A model generated the notes under the pieces. It searched no databases. It was not told the origin of the DNA and worked only from the letters and a program-made list of their open reading frames with translations. DNA of 5,763 bases from Anaerolineae bacterium (lineage in GTDB: Bacteria > Chloroflexota > Anaerolineae > 4572-78 > NAK82), in contig JANXAX010000176.1 of NCBI GenBank assembly GCA_025062175.1, positions 1-5,763 of the forward strand, read 5' to 3'. Positions 1 to 5,636 of the stretch are shown here, in pieces. Both the position numbers and the translations under genes were made by a program. Each line of letters starts with the position of its first letter. The first letter of the stretch is position 1.

Positions 1-117
1 GAGCTGCGCGTCGAGGCGGAGTCCGCTGAGGGTCTCAAGCCCACCACGCTGGAGCAGAAGGTGATGGAGACACTGCGCCAAATCGGCGCCGAGGTGCTCG
101 AAGAACACAAAGGGTAA
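1..117 (+). CDS. C-terminal fragment of an unidentified protein (partial at left edge)
   Basis: Frame 1 is open from the first base to a TAA at 115-117 and gives 38 residues, so this is the 3' end of a gene that starts outside the window. The peptide begins ELRVEAES and ends in EVLEEHKG. It looks like one beta strand followed by a charged amphipathic helix (roughly residues 15-36), rich in Glu and Lys. I do not recognise the family. The strand-then-helix end with an EAES-EG stretch faintly recalls the C-terminus of some large DUF499-type AAA+ ATPases, but 38 residues cannot establish that. It is the only plus-strand gene supported here and is convergent with the aldolase gene. No terminator of its own is obvious right after the stop. 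Confidence 0.6.
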   Translation, partial: ELRVEAESAEGLKPTTLEQKVMETLRQIGAEVLEEHKG

Positions 118-152
118 AGCGCATTCGGGGAAGAGATTCTCCGCTCTGGAAA

Positions 153-191
153 CATTAAAGCCCACCAGGGCATGTGCCTCCCTGATGGGCT
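153..191 (-). terminator. Rho-independent terminator of the aldolase transcript
   Basis: On the minus strand AGCCCATCAGGG (191-180) can pair with CCCTGGTGGGCT (170-159) across a 9-nt loop. All 12 positions pair if one U-G wobble is allowed. The stem is followed by TTTAATGTTT, a broken T tract. Read on the plus strand, the same stem has a C-A mismatch and no T tract follows, so the element favours minus-strand transcripts. It lies about 100 nt beyond the aldolase stop. Confidence 0.7.
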
Positions 192-223
192 GATGGATCC
201 TGCGCTCCCGTCGGAATGCTCGC

Positions 224-269
224 CTCACCCCGGCTCTCTCGACGTGAATCGGGCTGCTGGTGGGGTGAG
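224..269. repeat. 8-bp inverted repeat in the aldolase 3' untranslated region
   Basis: CTCACCCC at 224-231 is exactly complementary to GGGGTGAG at 262-269, with 30 bases between. It lies just after the aldolase stop and before the terminator. No T tract follows on either strand, so it is not an obvious terminator. It could form a long-loop hairpin in the mRNA 3' end, or be a chance pairing in GC-rich DNA. Confidence 0.3.
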
Positions 270-291
270 AATTCGAAACACCCTGTCGCTG

Positions 292-978
292 TCAGGCGCG
301 CGGATTGCCGCCACGTACTTCTTTGATCCAGGCCAACACCTGGCGCACCTTTTGGGTAATCCCATCCCAGTCCTTTGCCGCCACCGCTTCTTTGGTGATT
401 AGATTGGAGCCCATTCCCACCGCACAGACGCCGGCCTTGAACCACGCCTGGATGCTTTCATAGGTGGCATCCACGCCCCCGGTCGGCATGATGCGCGTCC
501 ATGGCATCGGCCCCAGGATCGCTTTGACAAATTCCGGCCCCCCAACCGAGTTACCTGGGAAGATCTTGACGATTTCAACACCCAGCTCCTCTGCGTAAGA
601 GATCTCCGACGCACTGCCGCATCCGGGCATATAGGCGATCTTACGCCGATTGCACAACCGTGCCACCGCCTCGTTGAGGATCGGCCCGACGACGAAGTTG
701 GCGCCATAGGCGATGTACAGCGCCGCAGTCGGCTCATCGATGACCGAACCGACGCCCAGGATGACATCTGGGGATTCCTTCGCCAGGAAGCGAGACAGCT
801 CCTTGAAGACCTCGGGCGCAAAATCGCCGCGATTGGTGAACTCGATCACGGGCGAGCCACCTGCGATGCATGCCTGCACAATGTGCTTGGCGACTTCAAC
901 ATCCCCGTGATAGAAAACGGGCACCAGTCCAGTGTCCACAATGGTGTTCAGCACCTTTAATCGGTCAAAGCGGGCCAT
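292..978 (-). CDS. eda: Bifunctional KDPG/KHG aldolase (2-dehydro-3-deoxy-phosphogluconate aldolase / 4-hydroxy-2-oxoglutarate aldolase)
   Basis: This cytosolic class I aldolase would split 2-keto-3-deoxy-6-phosphogluconate into pyruvate and glyceraldehyde 3-phosphate (Entner-Doudoroff or uronate pathways). Family members can also act on 4-hydroxy-2-oxoglutarate. The 228 residues form a single TIM barrel. Visible landmarks are the Glu-Arg pair in IEFTNRGD (E46, R50, spaced as E45 and R49 of E. coli Eda), GVGSV (75-79), MPGCGSASE (117-125), the Schiff-base lysine K138 in KIFPGN, the phosphate loop PTGGV (165-169), and GMGS (188-191). The TNRGD and PGCGS variants, a CNRRK segment (109-113) and some extra length over the ~205-215 residue norm match a subgroup common in Bacteroidetes rather than the proteobacterial type. 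The ATG start is fixed by AGGAGGT six bases upstream. No gluconate dehydratase, kinase or transporter gene lies nearby, so the physiological substrate is open. Confidence 0.93.
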   Translation of the reverse strand: MARFDRLKVLNTIVDTGLVPVFYHGDVEVAKHIVQACIAGGSPVIEFTNRGDFAPEVFKELSRFLAKESPDVILGVGSVIDEPTAALYIAYGANFVVGPILNEAVARLCNRRKIAYMPGCGSASEISYAEELGVEIVKIFPGNSVGGPEFVKAILGPMPWTRIMPTGGVDATYESIQAWFKAGVCAVGMGSNLITKEAVAAKDWDGITQKVRQVLAWIKEVRGGNPRA

Positions 979-984
979 GGATGC

Positions 985-991
985 ACCTCCT
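985..991 (-). promoter_or_regulatory. Strong ribosome binding site of the aldolase gene
   Basis: The minus strand reads AGGAGGT, then GCATCC, then the ATG at 978-976. This is a full-consensus Shine-Dalgarno sequence with a six-base spacer. It fixes the start and is the strongest such signal in the window, suggesting high translation. Confidence 0.85.
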
Positions 992-1003
992 ATCAGTGTT
1001 TTG

Positions 1004-1032
1004 ATTATGACCTTCCCATCTATTGCGGTCAG
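1004..1032 (-). promoter_or_regulatory. Possible proximal promoter of the aldolase gene
   Basis: CTGACC (1032-1027, 4 of 6 to the -35 consensus), a 17-base spacer and CATAAT (1009-1004, 5 of 6 to the -10 consensus). The expected start near 997 would give a short leader of about 20 nt carrying the Shine-Dalgarno site. An 8-bp palindrome AAGCGCTT (1037-1044), similar to the core of LacI-family operators, lies just upstream. This is pattern matching only; the second candidate at 1107-1135 scores equally. Confidence 0.35.
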
Positions 1033-1106
1033 GGATAAGCGCTTGGCTCTTTCTCCATCATCAGGATGTCGAGCACGGGTGGGATGGAGCGAACCGGGAT
1101 ACCGAT

Positions 1107-1135
1107 ATCATACGATGGTCTTAAGGAGCCGGCAA
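1107..1135 (-). promoter_or_regulatory. Possible distal promoter of the aldolase gene
   Basis: TTGCCG (1135-1130, 4 of 6), a 17-base spacer and TATGAT (1112-1107, 5 of 6). The -35 box lies in the last codons of the DUF2079 gene. Transcription would start near 1100 and leave a leader of about 120 nt. The near-palindrome GATATCGGTATC (minus strand, 1109-1098; five of six base pairs symmetric) overlaps the -10 box and the start point, where a repressor could bind. Confidence 0.4.
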
Positions 1136-3709
1136 GGCAAGCGAAATCTCGACATGGTCGCTGATCGGCTGAGCATCGGCGCCTAGTACCGGGAGACGTT
1201 GCAATGAAGGCCACAGGTAGAGGCCAACCTCGAGGTGCAGGTCATCGCGCGGGGCTTCCATTGGCAGCTTCAACCGATGTCCGTCCAACACCAGTTCGCC
1301 GGGCTGCCAATGGCTGGTCGGCCATACGGCACCCCAATGGGGTTGTGCGTCTGATTGCGCAATGCGGTGTCCCTCGGACGTCACCAGATGCACGAAAACG
1401 GTGTAGTCTTCCTGGACCGGCGCGTCCGCTCGCCATGCGAGCACCACAATCAACATGCCGGGATGTATCTCGTGCCGATACCCGACAAGGCGAATGCCGT
1501 TGGCAAAGACAGCTGCCATGGGGTTCATGGATACCCTCTCCGGGACGTGTGCCAAGTGCTGACCATCGCGACGGAATGAGCCAATCTGCACCCAAGTGCG
1601 CCGGTGATGAAGCATTGTCACCGGTTCGGCATCGCGTATGCAGAAGCGATGTCTCCAGTTCTGGAAATCGTGTGTCTCTACCACGGCGACACCTATATGA
1701 AATCGCGCACCTAATTGCCACGGCAACGTCTCGGTAATGATGAGCTCACCCGGCCGCCAACGCGCCGGCGGGTACCAGATGCTCGCTACCATAGGACGCT
1801 GCGTCGTATCTTCGATGATCACACCAGCATCGTCATAGAAGAAAGGCCACAGCCGTGTCCTGGCCGGCAAAGGCGCCAGCGCCTGCCAATACAGGCGTAC
1901 CCCTGTCTGTTGCCAGATGGGGTCATCCACCAGATCATAGCCCACCAGTCGTAGCGCCACTCGATCACACCCTGGCGGAGCGAACTCCACGCGCAACGGG
2001 AATTGGGGGTGCCGGTCGTCGCCCACACGTAAGAAGTCATAGAAAGCGTCCGGCAAGCTGCGCGCACCGTGCACTCCGGTATCTGTCCGCGCCAGTAAGA
2101 TGTAACCATCTGCGGCATCGACGATGGTGAACCGCCCGGACTCGATCAGACCTTGGAAGGTTTTGTAAACATCGTTGGGATGTGCATCGGTGCGGCTGGC
2201 AATGTCCAACAACACATACTCCGCATCTGCCACCGTCGGATATAGATAAATCTTCTCGCGGTGGGCCAGATGAGGATGCAAAGGAGGGGTTGTGGAGACG
2301 GTCGCCGCGGGAGGGATTTGAGCGATGAAACGCCCCAACAGGCGATGATGGGCTGTGATCTGCGGCCACTGGAAGTTGCGCGCTAAGGGTGTCCATCCGC
2401 GCTCCATATGGAACCCCACGCTCCATCCCAGCGTCCAGATGCTGCAGGCGACGAGAAAAGCACAACATCGCACGCTGCCCGGCTGCAGTGGAACGTCAGC
2501 ATCGCGGGAGGAGGATGAGCGATACACGGCGCCGCGGCGTATCTGCACTTGATCGTCTGGACAGCCGGCCACCCAGCGCAACAACCGGCGCGTGCCATAA
2601 ATAGCGGCGATGATCATAGCCGGCACCAAGGGCGCTGTGTAATGCTGCTGGCCGGAGTATTGCGCCGGGAAATCGCTCAGGAAGTTCGCCACCCCTACTG
2701 GCAGTCCTAACAGCAGATATTCGGGTGCCAACAGCGCAAGCCAACCGACGGGGGCGAACAGCTCGAGCATATAACGCAACCGCTCCGGTTGAGACAACAC
2801 GGTCCAAAGTCCGGCAAAGCCGTCTTCAAACCAGGTATATCGGTGGGCCATGTAGACAGGGCCTGGGGTACCGTATACATGGCGCGCCAATGGTGCCACG
2901 ATCAGCCAAGTTGCGATGCCATACCAGGCCAGGCTGATAAGCATGAGAGCAGCGGCATGCAGACGTCTGTGCCACACTGCCTCGGGTGACTCAGGCGACA
3001 TAACAGTATGACCACCCCAGAGAAACAGAAATAATCCCAGCGCGAAGGTCAGGGTGGGCAGGTTCTCTTTGACCAGCATCGCCAGGGCGGCCCAGCCCCA
3101 CATCCGGCCATAGCGGCGCTCGCTGGCGTACCAGAAGGCGAAGAGAAGCGGTGCGACGATCAACGGGTCGGCATGGAAGTCAGCCACGTTCGCGGCCTGG
3201 AGCGCTGGGAACATCAGATAAGCTACCACGAAGCTCAGTGGCAGCACAGCGCCCCGCAGCCGGATTTCCCGCGGATGTAACCGCACTGCAGAATCGGGAT
3301 GGGGGTTTGCAAGGGCACGGCGCGCGATCCAGTAGACCGGCAGCGCGCCCAGCGCCAGCGCGAGGCTCTGGATGATGAGGATGGCGCGCACATCATCCCA
3401 CAGGTAATAGATCGGTGCAATAATGAGAATGATGGGCTCCAGATGCTCAGCGATGCGCGAGACCTGACGGTCGTCCATCGTGCGCTCCAAAAAACGCCCA
3501 TGCAGCGTGTTCCACATCGGCTGGTCGATAAAGGAGAGGTCGGCGGCATGCGAGGCGAGGGCAGCGTGGCGCTGCAGACTATAGACTGAAAAGAAGAGAA
3601 AATAGCCTGCCATCAGCGCAAGCACGAGGATGTCCGGCAGGGATAGACGCATGCCACAGCGTCGCTGCCGCGTCCAGAGCTTCGGTTGCGCAAGTCGGAT
3701 GGATTTCAC
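1121..3709 (-). CDS. DUF2079 polytopic membrane protein with two C-terminal beta-sandwich-like modules (putative GT-C-type glycosyltransferase)
   Basis: The protein has 862 residues from the GTG chosen here. This GTG (3709-3707) overlaps the galE TGA in a GTGA junction, a usual sign of translational coupling. The frame is open up to a TTG at 3754, and an ATG at 3652 would give 843 residues; none has a good Shine-Dalgarno sequence. Numbered from the GTG, a first membrane helix lies at about 26-45, followed by the DUF2079-like segment DLSFIDQPMWNTLHGRF (57-73). About eight more hydrophobic helices run to about 433, with FHAD (178-181), LVKEN (212-216) and QQHYTAPLVPA (354-364) between them. An extracytoplasmic part has the PHLAHREKIYLYP stretch (479-491). 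Two related modules follow, at about 585-680 and 738-835, each with RLVGY and a W-x-PGE motif. The family is uncharacterised; its helix pattern resembles GT-C enzymes that use lipid-linked sugars. A role in surface glycan transfer is inferred from galE next door. Confidence 0.85.
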   Translation of the reverse strand: MKSIRLAQPKLWTRQRRCGMRLSLPDILVLALMAGYFLFFSVYSLQRHAALASHAADLSFIDQPMWNTLHGRFLERTMDDRQVSRIAEHLEPIILIIAPIYYLWDDVRAILIIQSLALALGALPVYWIARRALANPHPDSAVRLHPREIRLRGAVLPLSFVVAYLMFPALQAANVADFHADPLIVAPLLFAFWYASERRYGRMWGWAALAMLVKENLPTLTFALGLFLFLWGGHTVMSPESPEAVWHRRLHAAALMLISLAWYGIATWLIVAPLARHVYGTPGPVYMAHRYTWFEDGFAGLWTVLSQPERLRYMLELFAPVGWLALLAPEYLLLGLPVGVANFLSDFPAQYSGQQHYTAPLVPAMIIAAIYGTRRLLRWVAGCPDDQVQIRRGAVYRSSSSRDADVPLQPGSVRCCAFLVACSIWTLGWSVGFHMERGWTPLARNFQWPQITAHHRLLGRFIAQIPPAATVSTTPPLHPHLAHREKIYLYPTVADAEYVLLDIASRTDAHPNDVYKTFQGLIESGRFTIVDAADGYILLARTDTGVHGARSLPDAFYDFLRVGDDRHPQFPLRVEFAPPGCDRVALRLVGYDLVDDPIWQQTGVRLYWQALAPLPARTRLWPFFYDDAGVIIEDTTQRPMVASIWYPPARWRPGELIITETLPWQLGARFHIGVAVVETHDFQNWRHRFCIRDAEPVTMLHHRRTWVQIGSFRRDGQHLAHVPERVSMNPMAAVFANGIRLVGYRHEIHPGMLIVVLAWRADAPVQEDYTVFVHLVTSEGHRIAQSDAQPHWGAVWPTSHWQPGELVLDGHRLKLPMEAPRDDLHLEVGLYLWPSLQRLPVLGADAQPISDHVEISLALPAP

Positions 3710-4689
3710 GGATGGTCGCCGTAGCCGTTGGGATGTGCTTTGTGCCAGCGCCAAGCGCTTTCAATGATCTCGTACAGGTGTGGGTAACGCGGCTGCCAAC
3801 CCAGCTCACGGCGGATTTTCGCGCTGCTGGCGACCAGGACAGCTGGGTCGCCTGGTCGGCGCGGCCCCACGACCGCTGGGATGGGATGGCCAGTGATCTG
3901 GCGTGCTGTCTCAATCACCTCTTTCACGCTGAATCCCTGTCCATTGCCCAGGTTATAGGTACAACTACCACGTTCCAGCGCTTGCAGTGCCAAGATGTGC
4001 GCTTGAGCCAAGTCGATCACGTGGATATAGTCGCGCACACATGTGCCGTCTGGCGTCGGATAATCGTCGCCAAATATGGTGACGTTTGCGCGCTTGCCCA
4101 GCGCAACGCTGAGCACCAATGGGATCAGATGTTGTTCAGGGCGATGGTCTTCGCCCCGCTCTGCCGAAGCACCAGCGGCGTTGAAATAGCGCAACGTGGC
4201 GAAACGCAACCCCATCAGCCGGTCTAACCACGCTAGGATACGCTCTAAGATATATTTGGACTCGCCGTATGGGCTGCCTGGCACGATCGGTTCGTCTTCG
4301 TCAATAGGAATGCGTCGCGGCCGGCCGAACAGGTTGGCGGTCGAGGAAAGGATGAAGCGACGTACACCGTGCTGGATAGCACTCTGAAGCAGATTCAGTC
4401 CATTTGTGACATTATCGCCCAGATAGCGAAACGGTTGCTCCATCGACTCGCCCACGAGCGTGTACGAGGCAAAGTGCATCACCGCTTCAGGTTGGAACTC
4501 AGCCAGCACGCTCTCCAAGGCAACACGGTCGGCCAGGTCGCCCACCACCAAGCGCGCACCCGGATGGACTGCAGCGGCATGACCTTGGTACAGGTTGTCG
4601 AAGACCAACACGGTCTCGCCTGCTTCCACCAATTGCTCTACAACGATGCTTCCGATATAGCCTGCGCCACCTGTGACCAAGATGCGCAT
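3706..4689 (-). CDS. galE: UDP-glucose 4-epimerase
   Basis: GalE interconverts UDP-glucose and UDP-galactose in the cytosol with bound NAD, either for the Leloir pathway or to supply sugars for surface polymers. The 327 residues show an extended short-chain dehydrogenase fold. The NAD motif TGGAGYIGS is at 6-14, and D31 in FDNLYQGH binds the adenosine ribose. The segment HFAS is at 72-75, SSTANLFG at 115-122 carries the catalytic serine or threonine, and Y141-x-x-x-K145 in SPYGESKYILE is the catalytic pair. RYFNAAGA (167-174) and RDYIHVIDLA (219-228) are also typical. Length is normal for the family. An ATG with GAGGAG six bases upstream fixes the start. Its stop overlaps the start of the DUF2079 gene, and no galT or galK is present, which points to glycan precursor supply rather than galactose catabolism. 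Activity on UDP-GlcNAc cannot be excluded from sequence. Confidence 0.95.
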   Translation of the reverse strand: MRILVTGGAGYIGSIVVEQLVEAGETVLVFDNLYQGHAAAVHPGARLVVGDLADRVALESVLAEFQPEAVMHFASYTLVGESMEQPFRYLGDNVTNGLNLLQSAIQHGVRRFILSSTANLFGRPRRIPIDEDEPIVPGSPYGESKYILERILAWLDRLMGLRFATLRYFNAAGASAERGEDHRPEQHLIPLVLSVALGKRANVTIFGDDYPTPDGTCVRDYIHVIDLAQAHILALQALERGSCTYNLGNGQGFSVKEVIETARQITGHPIPAVVGPRRPGDPAVLVASSAKIRRELGWQPRYPHLYEIIESAWRWHKAHPNGYGDHP

Positions 4690-4695
4690 ATTGAG

Positions 4696-4701
4696 CTCCT
4701 C
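4696..4701 (-). promoter_or_regulatory. Ribosome binding site of galE
   Basis: The minus strand reads GAGGAG, then CTCAAT, then ATG at 4689-4687: a good Shine-Dalgarno sequence with a six-base spacer that supports the chosen galE start. Confidence 0.75.
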
Positions 4702-4717
4702 ACCTTACTTCAGGACA

Positions 4718-4747
4718 AGTTTAGCCCGACGAACGGGATCCTTCCAA
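4718..4747 (-). promoter_or_regulatory. Possible promoter of galE
   Basis: TTGGAA (4747-4742, 4 of 6), an 18-base spacer and TAAACT (4723-4718, 4 of 6). The predicted start near 4711 would leave a leader of about 22 nt that contains the Shine-Dalgarno site. It sits in the 106-bp gap after the lipoprotein gene, which has no clear terminator: the only hairpin, CCCG-TTCGT-CGGG (4735-4723 region), has just four pairs. galE may therefore be driven from this site, by readthrough, or both. Confidence 0.3.
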
Positions 4748-4795
4748 TAACCTGGATCACATCTCATTTAGACCACCCACCGAAATGGAAGGCGG

Positions 4796-5446
4796 TTATG
4801 GTTCCGGGATGAGCTCGCGGGTGAACAACGCGGCGTCCAGATATGTGCGTCGTTCTAATGTCCGGGTGACACAGCGGGCTTGCCCCCATGGGCTGGAATG
4901 CAAGATCAGTCCGGCTGGCAAACCGGTCTCGCGGTTCACCCACAAGGTCAGCCGTTCACCGGTGGTGCCAGTGAGCTCCAAGGCAATCGCCTCACCGCTT
5001 TCAATTTCCCAGCTATTTACCGCTACAACCATCGCCTGGAAGGGGTGCAGGAGCGTCCATTCCATCGCATCCAGCAAATCATCTACCAAGGGGATGCGCA
5101 GCTGGGCACGCGTCCCGGAGGAAATCTGCCGCTGTCGCATATCATACAACCAGACGTGCGAACCGTCATCCGCACGTATCAGTCCGTTCAAGGTGGCGAC
5201 GGGTGCTTCCAGCGTCTCCACGCGCAGCCGCCCGTCGGCGGCATGCCATATCTCCGCCACCACCGGGCCGCGCAGCGGGGCATAGTGCCATTCGATCTGC
5301 CATACCGCGTGCCAATTGCCGGCCCATGCGTGCCGCGCACGTTCGAGCTCCACCGCGGCATCTATGGAGGGAATGCGCGTACACGCCGTCGTCAACAGGG
5401 CGAAGAAGAGGGGCAGCCAGTACACCCTAGTGGTTGTAGCGCGCAT
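4796..5446 (-). CDS. LolA-like / outer-membrane lipoprotein-sorting-type lipoprotein
   Basis: The 216-residue protein starts with a short basic end (MRATTTR) and a hydrophobic stretch WLPLFFALLTTAC ending at C22. This looks like a lipoprotein signal, although Thr rather than Leu at -3 is atypical. If C22 is lipidated, the protein sits outside the cytoplasmic membrane, anchored by lipid. The mature part is mostly beta strands in the pattern of LolA/LppX/RseB-like half-barrels: W-HAVWQIEWHY (45-55), AEIWHAADGRLRVETLE (64-80), DGSHVWLYDMRQRQI (94-108), then LELTGTTGERLTLWVNRETGLPAGL (156-180), the usual 'converted to an effect size, then Wvd-tGlP' ending. Such folds hold lipids or sense them in the envelope; the ligand here is unknown. 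A second cysteine (C192) is present. There is no Shine-Dalgarno sequence before the ATG, but a perfect -10 box lies seven bases from it. It is 106 bp upstream of galE. Confidence 0.75.
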   Translation of the reverse strand: MRATTTRVYWLPLFFALLTTACTRIPSIDAAVELERARHAWAGNWHAVWQIEWHYAPLRGPVVAEIWHAADGRLRVETLEAPVATLNGLIRADDGSHVWLYDMRQRQISSGTRAQLRIPLVDDLLDAMEWTLLHPFQAMVVAVNSWEIESGEAIALELTGTTGERLTLWVNRETGLPAGLILHSSPWGQARCVTRTLERRTYLDAALFTRELIPEP

Positions 5447-5636
5447 AAAGCGGATTATAGATCGAGCCTCTCAACCGCAAATGCAGGTACTCACCCACGT
5501 TTGGAACGGTCTAGAAATGCGTTCACTTCTCGTGCCAACAATTGCGCCCATCCAACGACGCAATCCATAATTGCTCTTCTGCCCATGAGCCCTTTGCCTG
5601 CGGATCTGCCATCGAGTTGGGCCCTGCGAGACGAAT
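5447..5636. other. Intergenic region between the HAD gene and the lipoprotein gene
   Basis: These 190 bases hold the lipoprotein promoter at the left end and no clear terminator for the HAD gene. A small 5-bp stem GCAAT-CCATA-ATTGC lies at 5560-5574, with TCTTCT after it on the plus strand, too short to call a terminator. An unsupported 31-codon minus-strand reading frame (5491-5586, starting MGRRAIMDCV) could form an amphipathic helix, but lacks a convincing ribosome binding site. Confidence 0.5.
5454..5481 (-). promoter_or_regulatory. Promoter of the lipoprotein gene, predicted leaderless
   Basis: A perfect TATAAT (5459-5454) is followed by seven bases (CCGCTTT) and then the ATG of the lipoprotein gene at 5446. 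At normal -10 to start spacing, transcription would begin at the A of the ATG. The best -35 match is weak: TTTGCG (5481-5476, 3 of 6) with a 16-base spacer. The absence of any Shine-Dalgarno sequence before this ATG fits a leaderless mRNA. Confidence 0.55.

Noticed and set aside
1204..1737. 177-codon plus-strand frame opposite the DUF2079 C-terminal modules
   Set aside because: It lies wholly antisense to a well-supported gene, is rich in Arg, Pro and Ser as expected of GC-rich shadow frames, and shows no recognisable motif.
2037..2807. Overlapping minus-strand frames inside the DUF2079 gene that might suggest a frameshift
   Set aside because: The DUF2079 frame is continuous and its motifs run through the region, so there is no break to explain.
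3652..3754. Alternative starts of the DUF2079 gene: TTG at 3754 and ATG at 3652
   Set aside because: The TTG would overlap galE by 49 bases without a ribosome binding site, and the ATG has none either; the GTG at 3709 gives a four-base coupled overlap. The ATG remains possible.
3712..4227. 171-codon plus-strand frame opposite galE
   Set aside because: galE motifs are intact on the other strand along this whole stretch; the frame has no family features.
4785..5285. 166-codon plus-strand frame opposite the lipoprotein gene
   Set aside because: Shadow of the lipoprotein gene, Ser- and Arg-rich composition and no domain pattern.
5541..5574. Repeated ATTGC/GCAAT pentamers that could be a hairpin or binding site
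   Set aside because: Five-base units are expected by chance, and the stem is too short and AT-rich to be a convincing terminator or operator.
5523..5612. 29-codon minus-strand frame starting MADPQAKGSW
   Set aside because: No ribosome binding site, overlaps another short frame in a different phase, and has no family resemblance.
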